64,000 bases of DNA from Oscillospiraceae bacterium. Lineage in GTDB: Bacteria > Bacillota > Clostridia > Oscillospirales > Acutalibacteraceae. Positions 37,821 through 47,226 of this stretch are shown here, one piece after another; the first letter of the stretch is position 1; the number at the start of each line of letters is the position of its first letter. The notes under the pieces were generated by a model. It was not told the DNA's origin, searched no databases, and was given only the letters and a program-made list of their open reading frames with translations. The stretch is from the NCBI GenBank assembly GCA_015066465.1, contig SVOI01000004.1, positions 39,416 to 103,415 of the forward strand, read 5' to 3'. Both the position numbers and the translations under genes were made by a program.

Positions 37821-39362
37821 ATGAACGAAATTAACTACTTATCAACAAATCAATTAATCGAAAAAGCAAGAGAAAAAATCGTAAACCTCCCTACTCAGTC
37901 CCGTGCTCAGGAGAAGTTGGCAACGCTTCTCTCATTACATTTGAACAATATAAAGGCAATTGAAAACGGAGTGTCAGCAGATGAGTTACCTTCACTTTCA
38001 AGCTTTATCATTGGTGGTACAGGTTCAGGTAAAAGTCACATTACTCAAAATTTAGCGAAAGTTTGTGGATTAAATTTCGAAAGAGTTGATTCAAGTAACC
38101 TTACTTCTGCTGGATACCGTGGAAGGAATGTCAATAATGTTATACTTGGAATTTTAGAGAAAAATCCTGAATGGTTCGATGAAGGCGGTGTTATCCTCTT
38201 TGATGAAGCCGATAAATTGCGTACAGTCGGATATTTCGCCTACGATGTTTATTCTCCACAGAAAGATTTATTGTGTCTTTTAGAAAAAGGCGATTATACC
38301 TTGCTTTCAGAGGATAAGAAAACTGTAACAGTAAACCTTGATAAAACCTTAATTTTGTTTGCGGGTGCCTGCGCTCAGATTACACCTCTTCTTGAGAAAA
38401 AATATGCTAAGAAAAAAACACTCGGTTTCTCTACAGAGCTAACTGATACTCAGGAAGAAGCTGTTGAATTGCTTTCAAAGGCAACTCTTGAAGATATAAA
38501 AAATTATGGTTTTATGCCTGAAATTGTCGGAAGATTAAAACAAGTTATCTATATTCCACCTATTGACATTGAAGGCTATAAAATACTCGTTAATGATTCA
38601 GCTCGTACAAGTGCACTCAATAAGTATAAGCATGTCTTTGGAGCACGAGGTGTTAAGTTTAAAATCACAAGCCAGGCTCGTGATATTATCGCAGAAAAAG
38701 CCTTAAAAGAAGGCTTAGGTGCTCGTAGCATTGAGGGTGTATTAAATAAGATTATTGTTGATGCACATAACCATGTTGACAGAAATCCTGAATGTAACAA
38801 AGTTGTTCTTACATCCAATAAAAATGGTGAATTCAAGCTCAACTACTACAATGGTGAGCGCATTAAGAAAAAGACGGCTTCAGAAAAAACGGTTACTGTA
38901 ACGGATGCAGAGCTTGATATTAACATAAAAGAAGACCTTGAAAACAGGTTGTTGCTTCATATTTTCTGCCGTGATATATGTGACTTCGCAAGTCCCCCTA
39001 ACAAATTCCACGAAGCAGTTCTCTTCAGTTTTCTTCATACAGTTTGCTATTATCTTGCAAAAGAAGTAAGACCAAGCGAACGCACTTATTTAAACATCAT
39101 AAAACTTGCAAAGGCTACTGAACGTCAGGCGGGTGAAGGTTTGGATGCTATAACTCCGTTTGAGATTATCTGTAATGATTACCTCGCAAAACCACACGAA
39201 GGTAGAGAAAAGCTCGATTTAGAGGATGGTTTTCTTCCTTACTACCTACAATTTAAAAAGGTAAGCTGTGGTATGGATGTAACCGACATTATTGTTAAGT
39301 CTTTACACAAAGCGTTCGTGCCATATATGGAAACAAAAGCACTTAACAAAGAAACTGCATAA
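37821..39362 (+). CDS. ClpX-like AAA+ unfoldase without N-terminal zinc finger, extra C-terminal domain
   Basis: FIIGGTGSGKSHITQNLAKV, GGVILFDEADKL, GFMPEIVGRL, EGLGARSIEGVL. Confidence 0.85.
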   Translation: MNEINYLSTNQLIEKAREKIVNLPTQSRAQEKLATLLSLHLNNIKAIENGVSADELPSLSSFIIGGTGSGKSHITQNLAKVCGLNFERVDSSNLTSAGYRGRNVNNVILGILEKNPEWFDEGGVILFDEADKLRTVGYFAYDVYSPQKDLLCLLEKGDYTLLSEDKKTVTVNLDKTLILFAGACAQITPLLEKKYAKKKTLGFSTELTDTQEEAVELLSKATLEDIKNYGFMPEIVGRLKQVIYIPPIDIEGYKILVNDSARTSALNKYKHVFGARGVKFKITSQARDIIAEKALKEGLGARSIEGVLNKIIVDAHNHVDRNPECNKVVLTSNKNGEFKLNYYNGERIKKKTASEKTVTVTDAELDINIKEDLENRLLLHIFCRDICDFASPPNKFHEAVLFSFLHTVCYYLAKEVRPSERTYLNIIKLAKATERQAGEGLDAITPFEIICNDYLAKPHEGREKLDLEDGFLPYYLQFKKVSCGMDVTDIIVKSLHKAFVPYMETKALNKETA

Positions 39363-39394
39363 ATCTCTGCAGCTTAACTGTTGCTTGAGAATAG

Positions 39395-39454
39395 AAGCCC
39401 CCGATTCTAATTCTGTGTCATAAATTACTATGACTGGGAGCTAAGGGGGCTTCG
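39395..39454 (+). terminator. Large-loop terminator/structured element
   Basis: GAAGCCCCC ... GGGGGCTTC closing a ~42-nt loop. Confidence 0.55.
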
Positions 39455-39547
39455 AACTAAAAGAGATTAATGCGAACAATTAACCTACAAAACCTTTGAA
39501 CAACAAAATGTAGGTTAACTAAATAAAAAGCTAAGGAGTGTGTAACT

Positions 39548-40045
39548 ATGAAAGTTATATTTCTTGACGTGGACGGTGTTCTCAATACAACTTCAACAAC
39601 AGAAATGTTTGAAGAATACACATTTATTGAAGATGAAAAGGTTCAGTTATTAAAACAGCTTGTTACAAGAACAGGAGCTGAAATAGTTCTTTCATCATCT
39701 TGGCGTTACGGTTGGTGGGTGAAGCAAAAAGTTAATCCCACGCCATCCGATTTAAGCTCTATAAGGTTATTTGATGCTTTAGAGAAAAAACTGTCTGAAT
39801 ACGGTTTAGAGCTTTTAGACCACACAGATGAAACCAGTACTCGCGGACAAGAAATAGCTTGGTGGCTTGAAAGCTGGGATGGTGAACCCATAGAAAGTTT
39901 CGTCATACTAGATGATATGCATTTGTCATATCTCTTGCCACACACCAGCCATGTAGTTTCCACGTCGTTATCAAAAGGTTTAACCCAGTCTCTTGTTGAA
40001 AGAGCTGTGAGTATGTTGAAGGATAGTTCTCGTAAAATTAAATAA
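39548..40045 (+). CDS. HAD-like protein (HAD_SAK_2-like)
   Basis: VIFLDVDGVLNTTS...EIVLSSSWRYGW...VILDDM. Confidence 0.75.
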   Translation: MKVIFLDVDGVLNTTSTTEMFEEYTFIEDEKVQLLKQLVTRTGAEIVLSSSWRYGWWVKQKVNPTPSDLSSIRLFDALEKKLSEYGLELLDHTDETSTRGQEIAWWLESWDGEPIESFVILDDMHLSYLLPHTSHVVSTSLSKGLTQSLVERAVSMLKDSSRKIK

Positions 40046-40120
40046 GGAAAATTTGCGTGAAATTTTCAATGTCATTTTCATTGAAAATTATATTTGAAAA
40101 GTGTTATGAAAGGTGGTAGT

Positions 40121-40450
40121 ATGTCGCAGAACTTTGAATTCAATGAATTAAGTGAATTGGAGGCAACTGTAATGGATAGCGTAAAACAAGAAGCTTTAAA
40201 CGATGTGTATAAAGAAATAGCTTCCGAATTGGGCATAGATGCTGCGCACGCTATTTACAGATTGTATAGAGGTACACAAATAAACTTTCCAAAACAGTTT
40301 TTGTCACCTGATTACATAAAAGGCAGAATTGTATATGAATACACTTACGAAAACGTTTCAGTTGAACGTTTAGCTGTTAAATACAATTATACGCAGCGAA
40401 CAGTCAAACGAATTTTGCAGTCTCAAAATACTGTAAAATCAGGTAAATAA
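40121..40450 (+). CDS. Mor-type transcription activator-like HTH protein
   Basis: ASELGIDAAHAIYRLYRGTQINFPKQFLSPDYIKGRIVYEY..RLAVKYNYTQRTVKRIL. Confidence 0.6.
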   Translation: MSQNFEFNELSELEATVMDSVKQEALNDVYKEIASELGIDAAHAIYRLYRGTQINFPKQFLSPDYIKGRIVYEYTYENVSVERLAVKYNYTQRTVKRILQSQNTVKSGK

Positions 40451-40478
40451 ATTTAATATAAGGTTAGTGGTGAGAAAT

Positions 40479-41303
40479 ATGGGATTATTTAAGAAAAAAG
40501 ATTGTGCCATTTGTGGTGGAGAGGCAAAGCTATTAGGACGCACAGAATTAGCCGATGGTAATTATTTGTGTAAGGAATGTGGTTCGTGCATTCCTAAACA
40601 TATGTATAAAAGTGTTATAGAACGCTATACTCTTGATGATTTTAACGGATTTAAAAATTACTTACAAACTGAAAATAAAAGTTTGAAAAGTAGATTCAGA
40701 GAAACGGCGTCGTATTTTGAATTACATTTGGATAATGAAAACAAATTAATGTACATAGGTAAAAAGATTGATAATGAAACTGTATTTATTAAGCTTACGG
40801 ATATTGAAGAGTTTGAAATTGAATTTAATCCGAGTGAATTAAAAGAAGGAGTTTTCAACGATAAGATTACTGGAAAAATTGTATGTGTTGTTAAATGTTC
40901 TTATCCTTATTTTTACTATGAATCTGTTTTAGACCCATATGCGACAACAACTTCAAAAAAATCTCTATTAGGAAAGAATATATCATATAGTAACCCCACA
41001 AACATGGATGATTTTTTATCAGCGTTTAATAGGTCTTGGGTACGAGCATTAGAAGATGAAAATGATAGAATTGACCAAGAAATCAGAGAGATATATGAGA
41101 ATGCAGAAACTATTTCCGATGAATTGAGTCAGGCATTGGCTCTATTTATGTTTGATAGTTTAGAAGAAGTAACTTTAGAATCTCTGAAAAGTCAGCGAAA
41201 TCGTTTGATGAAAACGTATCATCCAGATACCGGTTCTGTAACAGACAATAAATTTGCACAAAAAATTAATAGTGCATATGAAATAATAAAAAGCAATATT
41301 TAA
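40479..41303 (+). CDS. DUF4428-like zinc-finger protein with C-terminal J-domain-like segment
   Basis: GLFKKKDCAICGGEAKLLGR..CKECGS; LKSQRNRLMKTYHPDTG..KFAQKINSAYEII. Confidence 0.65.
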   Translation: MGLFKKKDCAICGGEAKLLGRTELADGNYLCKECGSCIPKHMYKSVIERYTLDDFNGFKNYLQTENKSLKSRFRETASYFELHLDNENKLMYIGKKIDNETVFIKLTDIEEFEIEFNPSELKEGVFNDKITGKIVCVVKCSYPYFYYESVLDPYATTTSKKSLLGKNISYSNPTNMDDFLSAFNRSWVRALEDENDRIDQEIREIYENAETISDELSQALALFMFDSLEEVTLESLKSQRNRLMKTYHPDTGSVTDNKFAQKINSAYEIIKSNI

Positions 41304-41317
41304 TAACTTAGTAGAAA

Positions 41318-41380
41318 AACCCATCAAGCATTCCTCTATGGGCAATTGTAGCCCGACAGACTGAATGAGATGGGTTTTTT
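41318..41380 (+). terminator. Large-loop terminator/structured RNA
   Basis: AAAACCCATC..[GGGC-AATTGTA-GCCC]..GATGGGTTTT + T-run. Confidence 0.6.
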
Positions 41381-41402
41381 ATAAGAAAAGGATGAAAACA
41401 AT

Positions 41403-43130
41403 ATGAAGAAAAAGGCAATAGCAATAATAGCAGGTGTAGTAGTGGTTGCAATAGCAATAGGATTAATCTCGATGCTTGCTATCAATAATCAAGAAAATGA
41501 ATTAAGTACCGAAGAAGTTGTTTTAGAGAAAAATGTAAGCGTTATTACAAGCAAAACAACAGAAAATGAACAACCATATAAAGTAGATGAAAATCATTTA
41601 TATTATAAAAATAACCCTGATTTGAAAAAAGATGATGTTGTGGTTTCAGGTATTACAGAAGCAGCACCTACAGGGTTTATGCGAAAGATTGTAAGCATTG
41701 AAAAACTTAATGGTGAATATGTTGTAGAAACAATTCCTGCAAATTTCAACGAGGTTTTTAAAGCAGTTAATTTTGAAGATAGCATTGATTTAAACGAAAC
41801 AACAGCTTCTTCGGAAATAAAAACACAAAGCAAATTGCTAAGTCCAACAGTTATGCCATTATCTTATGACTCAGAATCAGCAGTTTTTATAAAAATAAAT
41901 GAAAAAACAATAGATGAAGATGGTATTTACGCACGAGTAAGTGGTAGCCTCGATTTAAAAATTCATCCAAAACTCCAAGTAGCAGATGATAACGTGATTT
42001 TTGATTTGTTATGGGAAAATGGAATTGAAAGCTGTATATATTTTTTCAACACTGAAGATATTAATGGAACCATAGAAAAAGAATTGCGTAAATATAAATT
42101 TATGCCAAGAGAATTTTATATCGGTGCAGTACCTGTTGTATTAACAAATGAGGTTAGTGCATATTTAAAGGTTGATGGCGAGATTACCGGTGAAATAAGT
42201 GCAGATTTAAAATTAAACGATGTAATTTCACAGGGGTTTCAATATGTTTCAAACGAGAAAGCTTATTATCAGAATGATAGTGCTGAGGCAATAGAAAATA
42301 ATGTAGATTTAGTTGTTCACGGGCCAGTTGATAGTGATGCAACAATAGGTGTGTTTGTAAAAAGTGCAACTACACTTTACGATGGTATAAGTGTAGAAAA
42401 CTACAGTGGGTTAAAGGCTGATATAACTGGTGATATAAGAATTGACGATACTTTAAAATCCACGAATGGCATTCGTTATGGTGTATTGGAAACCCTTGTT
42501 TCTGCAGATAATGTAGTTGAATTTATACCCGGAGAACCATTGTGTACCGACCTTTCAGAAGTGCCGATAACCTTCGACCGTGAAGATGAATTTCTTTGGG
42601 AAGATAAAAAGGCATTTAACGGCCCAGTGGCACCAGGAGAAGCGTGGATTGCCTCACACTTCTATAAAGCTTTGGATTTTTATGAGCATAGCCTTTATGG
42701 TAGAACTTATAGGGTGTCAGAACAAGAGCAACCAACACCACCTTTCGAAGATGCAATTATGTTTAACGGTGAATGGCTTGCTCCATATCCCCACAACGAC
42801 TTTCCAACTTATGAGGATTTTGTTGCACAATGTGGTGAATATTTTGATGCCGAAATGACTGAAGCAATCAGACATTCAATTGCGGGTGAAGATTATAAAG
42901 GTGCTTTTTACTCCCGTTTTCATTGGGGTATTGGAGATTGGCGACTTAGTGATTACAACTTGAGTGTAAAGGAAATTCAACTTGATGAATATACATATTA
43001 CTATGAAGTTTATGGTTCATTTGAAAATATCGGAGGCGAACAAGTAAACGTAGAAATGTCTTGCAACTACAAAAATGGTAAATGGCTTTTCGATAGATGT
43101 GCGTTTTACGGTGAAGATACATTTCAATAA
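41403..43130 (+). CDS. Membrane-anchored/exported hypothetical protein
   Basis: N-terminal MKKKAIAIIAGVVVVAIAIGLISMLAI. Confidence 0.65.
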   Translation: MKKKAIAIIAGVVVVAIAIGLISMLAINNQENELSTEEVVLEKNVSVITSKTTENEQPYKVDENHLYYKNNPDLKKDDVVVSGITEAAPTGFMRKIVSIEKLNGEYVVETIPANFNEVFKAVNFEDSIDLNETTASSEIKTQSKLLSPTVMPLSYDSESAVFIKINEKTIDEDGIYARVSGSLDLKIHPKLQVADDNVIFDLLWENGIESCIYFFNTEDINGTIEKELRKYKFMPREFYIGAVPVVLTNEVSAYLKVDGEITGEISADLKLNDVISQGFQYVSNEKAYYQNDSAEAIENNVDLVVHGPVDSDATIGVFVKSATTLYDGISVENYSGLKADITGDIRIDDTLKSTNGIRYGVLETLVSADNVVEFIPGEPLCTDLSEVPITFDREDEFLWEDKKAFNGPVAPGEAWIASHFYKALDFYEHSLYGRTYRVSEQEQPTPPFEDAIMFNGEWLAPYPHNDFPTYEDFVAQCGEYFDAEMTEAIRHSIAGEDYKGAFYSRFHWGIGDWRLSDYNLSVKEIQLDEYTYYYEVYGSFENIGGEQVNVEMSCNYKNGKWLFDRCAFYGEDTFQ

Positions 43131-43401
43131 AAAATTATATTTAAAGGCAGTCAGTTTATGGCTGCCTTTTTTGTATACTTAATTACATACTTTATTAATT
43201 TGAAAATTCATCAAAATTTTTCTGAAAAGCATTAGATTCGCTTTGCAATCGACATATAACATAAGTAGAAAAAGAAGATAAAAATTTATTTTATTGTATC
43301 TTGAACGATACAATACAAAAGATTTTCATGAATACTTTTTGCATGAATATACATCAAACCCCAATAATTTCAACGGTTTTACTAAAAATATCACTAAATC
43401 C

Positions 43402-43435
43402 ACATTAAATTAGAATAGAGCCTGTTTTCAGGACA
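43402..43435 (-). promoter_or_regulatory. Degenerate island promoter motif
   Basis: TGTCC-TGAAAACAGGC-N12-TAATGT; matches opposing motif at 29110-29143. Confidence 0.4.
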
Positions 43436-43471
43436 TTAAAAACAGCCCTACAAAATGTAGGACTGTAAATT

Positions 43472-44455
43472 TTATTTGTATTTCTCCTGTGCCTTTTCTA
43501 TATTTGTTTTTATTTTTTCTCTTAATTCAACAGGTTTTACCACTTCAACAAAATTCATATACTGCATAGCCCAGAATTCCATAGCGTTAGGGCTTGCGAC
43601 TAATTCAACTTTTACATATTCTTCGTCAAGTGGTGTGATTTTAATATCTTTACCAAACCAATCGACAATCTGGTCAACTATTCTTTCCTGTGCTTTAAGC
43701 TCAATTTTTTCGTGTTTATCGGTAAACATATACGGTAAAGCAGAAGAAAATTGTTTGTAATCAATTCCTCTTTCAAAACCCTCTACTGTGCGGATATCAG
43801 TAAGAGCCGCAGCCTCATTCAATCGCATATTACTGATTCTGTCTAATCTGTAATAGCCCATATTGTGCCATTTTTCGTTAAGTGCCATTAAGTAATAGCG
43901 TTGGTTATGTAAAATCAACTGGTATGGACTTGCCTTATGGAAAGCAGATTTATGAAGCTTTTTATCAGTTCCAAATTTATTATAATCAAATTCAATCTGA
44001 CATTTTCGTTCTATTGCTTCATCAATAAGCTCAATATTTAAAAACAACGCCTGGTTATCTGTTTTATTCCAGTCATTAACAGAATAAACATTTTTCACGT
44101 GTGAACGAAAATAAACATTTGACATATTGCAAAGCTTTTCTATAAGCTCTTTTGAATGCTTTGCGGTTATATGCTTACTTGAAAGCACACCGTCTATAAG
44201 CATACGAAGCTCACTGTCTTCAAAAGGTCTGTCGACTAAAAAACTGCCCTGTCTTGTAGATTCTATTTCATAACCTAATTCTTTTAAAAGTGAAATATTA
44301 CGGCTTATAGATTTTCGTTCAACTATAATTCCATAGTCACGCTCTAAAATTTCAATAATATCATTCTGCTTTAATGGATGATTGAAATCACTGTATTTCT
44401 CAAATATCTGCAATATTCTTATAAGTGCAGATTTTTTTGGTTCAAGGTCTGACAT
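43472..44455 (-). CDS. HTH-WYL domain transcriptional regulator
   Basis: HTH N-term; IEFDYNKFGTD..KASPYQLILHNQRYYLMALNEKWHNMGYYRLDRI. Confidence 0.85.
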   Translation of the reverse strand: MSDLEPKKSALIRILQIFEKYSDFNHPLKQNDIIEILERDYGIIVERKSISRNISLLKELGYEIESTRQGSFLVDRPFEDSELRMLIDGVLSSKHITAKHSKELIEKLCNMSNVYFRSHVKNVYSVNDWNKTDNQALFLNIELIDEAIERKCQIEFDYNKFGTDKKLHKSAFHKASPYQLILHNQRYYLMALNEKWHNMGYYRLDRISNMRLNEAAALTDIRTVEGFERGIDYKQFSSALPYMFTDKHEKIELKAQERIVDQIVDWFGKDIKITPLDEEYVKVELVASPNAMEFWAMQYMNFVEVVKPVELREKIKTNIEKAQEKYK

Positions 44456-44947
44456 TATATCACATCCTGTAAATATTGTAACAATACCATTGTACCATAT
44501 TTGCACCATAAAACAAGATGCAATATGCGACAAAAAGAGTGCATTGTTATTGTGCGAAATATTAAAAAATTCCACTCAATAATTATTTTCCACTATATGC
44601 CTTTAAGCATATTTAATACTTCTCTGTCACTTCGTTCGCAATTCCAGTGCTTAATAAGCAGTTCGTAATTATCTGAAATTCATTTTTTTATTTCGAAGTC
44701 CACATTTTCAGATATACTTATTTTTATATAACCCACTATCTTCAGTAGTAACCTTTACAACGTTATATCCGTTAAATACCATTTTTCCTAATATAGCCCC
44801 ATATCTTAACTTAATACAAATATACAAGAAAAGTTGGAATAAAAACGGTGCATTATTATAAAATCGTTTCTCCCTTTTCTTTGTTTTATGCGTATAAAAA
44901 AATTGCACCCTAAACAAATCAAATTTGATTCATTTAGGATGTTTAGA

Positions 44948-45227
44948 TTAGAGTGAGTGTATTCGAACCAAATATGCCTTAAATGTCCGATTTCACGCAC
45001 CTTTTGTATTTTTTTGCCTTGATATACACCAGTATAACTTCGTCAAAGAAAATCCAAAATGCACGTAAACTCGGACATTTCAGGTTCTGCGAAGTTTAAT
45101 ACTTGGCAATTTTTTCTGTAACAAGGCAAAACTCGCAGGAATACTGACGTATTTCAAGAGTTTTAACGATGTTACAGGGAAAAGTGACTGTATTAAACCA
45201 TATCTGGTTCGAACACACTCACTCTAA
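44948..45227. mobile_element. MITE-like element with 29-bp terminal inverted repeats
   Basis: TTAGAGTGAGTGTATTCGAACCAAATATG (44948-44976) vs CATATCTGGTTCGAACACACTCACTCTAA (45199-45227), 27/29 match; internal IRs AAATGTCCGA/TCGGACATTT, AACTTCG/CGAAGTT, TTTGCCTTG/CAAGGCAAA. Confidence 0.8.
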
Positions 45228-45409
45228 CCAAATTTTATCAATTTATAAAATTCAACTTAAAAACAACCCAATATTTTGACCACAATTTACTCCACATTTG
45301 GAACTGGAATATATGGAATTATCGGAATTTTTCTTGTGTTTTAGCATATATAATTAGAACAAAAACCACTATATGTAGTGGTTGGAATTATTGATAAATA
45401 AAAATCGGC

Positions 45410-45483
45410 GTTCGGGACCAGAAGGTCGGGTGTTCGCAAAGCGAACGCAAGGCAGAGCCTTGCGAATCACCTCACTCCGACCA
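45410..45483 (+). repeat. tRNA-Pro 3'-half (att-like copy) interrupted by 28-nt palindromic insert
   Basis: GTTCGGGACCAGAAGGTCGGGTGTTCG + [CAAAGCGAACGCAAGGCAGAGCCTTGCG] + AATCACCTCACTCCGACCA. Confidence 0.9.
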
Positions 45484-45487
45484 AAAT

Positions 45488-45526
45488 GCAGTTGAAAATC
45501 AAGCATTTTCGACTGCTTTTATTTTA
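45488..45526 (+). terminator. Probable original terminator of the tRNA-Pro
   Basis: GCAGTTGAAAAT-CAAGC-ATTTTCGACTGC then T-rich tail immediately after tRNA fragment. Confidence 0.8.
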
Positions 45527-45665
45527 TCTTAAAGTAACTTTAATATAATGTTTTTTCAATCGCTTCAAATATTTTTAGGTTGTTATAAGTATTCTTTTGT
45601 GATAGAATGAATTCACAACTCAATTTTATCAATCAAAACTCTGACTATAAAGCGAGATATTTATT

Positions 45666-47126
45666 ATGAAAGATAAAGCTTATTTTCTTACGAAAGCTCA
45701 GGAAAATTATCCTGAACTGAATTTTACAGTTCTCACTCCTGATATAACTGAATTCATCGCCACAAATGGTGACAGCGTACTTTTAGACCTGGGCGAGCAC
45801 GCAGTAGGACATTTCTCTTTCACCTTTGATAGAGTTAATATCTTCGTAGATTCACCCGTTCGTTTAAATATAAAATTTGGTGAAGATATCAGAGAGATTA
45901 ACGATGATTTTTCTCAATACAACGGTACACTTTCTAATACTTGGTTGCAAGAAGAAATAATTAACCTTGATTTTCCTCAAAATATAACTATGCCAAGAAG
46001 GTACGCTTGCAGATTCATTAAAATAACTGTAGAAAGAACCACAAGACCAATAAGACTTTCTGATTTTAGCTTCAAGGCTTCAACAAGCGCCGATATATCC
46101 GTGCTAAAACCTGCAAATACAACTGATGATTTATTAAAAAAAATTGACCGTGTTGCAACTAACACTCTTAAAGAATGTATGCAAACCTTCTTTGAAGATG
46201 GCCCTAAACGTGACCGCCGTCTTTGGATTGGTGACCTTCGTCTTGAGGCACTTACAAATTATTATACATTCAAAAACACAGATATTGTAAAAAGATGTTT
46301 ATATCTTTTTGCTGCCGGTGAATGTAATAATATCGGTTTTCTTCCATCTTTCGTTTACGAAACACCTTACTATCATTCAGGAGCAACACACATTGAAGAC
46401 TATGCACTTTTATATGTTGTTAGCGTATGCGATTATTATGAGCACACGGGCGATATTGATGTTTTAAATGACCTTTTAGAAATTTGCAAATCACAGCTTG
46501 AAAGCTTCAGCGCAACGCTGAATGAGAATTTGATTACAACAAAGCAGGATGGTTGGTTCGCTTTTATTGACTGGTGCCCCGGGCTCGAATGTCTTACTGC
46601 ATTACAAGGTGTATATCTTTACACTCTTGAGCGTTTTTCAGATGTTTTAAAAACAATCGGTGATAAAGACTACCAAAAATACTCTGCTCTCATTTCAAAG
46701 ATTCGCTCTGCTTGTAAAACGCTGTTTTATGATAAAAACGCCAATGCATTTATAAATGATTACGATAACAAACAGCTCAGCGTTCATTCTCAGGTCTGGA
46801 TGATTTTGGGCGGTGTAATAGAGGGAGAAGAAGCTAAAAAACTTCTTCTTTATTGCCTCCACAACAAAAATTTTAAACAACCTGTTACACCTTATATGCG
46901 CCACTATGTTATTGAAGCTATGCTAAAGCTTCAAATGAAAGCAGAAGCAATACAATATTTAAAAACATTCTGGGGCGGAATGGTAGAAATCGGTGTTGAT
47001 ACTTTCTGGGAGGCATATATTCCCAATGACCTTGAATTTTCACCATATAATGACAGAATGATAAACAGCCTATGTCATGCATGGAGCTGTACACCATCAT
47101 ATTTCATCCGAAAATATGGGTTATAA
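45666..47126 (+). CDS. GH78-like alpha-L-rhamnosidase family protein
   Basis: FFEDGPKRDRRLWIGDLRLEAL, FIDWCPG, CHAWSCTPSYF. Confidence 0.75.
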   Translation: MKDKAYFLTKAQENYPELNFTVLTPDITEFIATNGDSVLLDLGEHAVGHFSFTFDRVNIFVDSPVRLNIKFGEDIREINDDFSQYNGTLSNTWLQEEIINLDFPQNITMPRRYACRFIKITVERTTRPIRLSDFSFKASTSADISVLKPANTTDDLLKKIDRVATNTLKECMQTFFEDGPKRDRRLWIGDLRLEALTNYYTFKNTDIVKRCLYLFAAGECNNIGFLPSFVYETPYYHSGATHIEDYALLYVVSVCDYYEHTGDIDVLNDLLEICKSQLESFSATLNENLITTKQDGWFAFIDWCPGLECLTALQGVYLYTLERFSDVLKTIGDKDYQKYSALISKIRSACKTLFYDKNANAFINDYDNKQLSVHSQVWMILGGVIEGEEAKKLLLYCLHNKNFKQPVTPYMRHYVIEAMLKLQMKAEAIQYLKTFWGGMVEIGVDTFWEAYIPNDLEFSPYNDRMINSLCHAWSCTPSYFIRKYGL

Positions 47127-47226
47127 TGCCAAAAGCTTTTTAGTAACAAATCAAAACATAAACTGTTGAAAATATTTGATAAATATGATATAATTTTAAC
47201 AATATGTATTTTTAGGGGTGCGAAAA

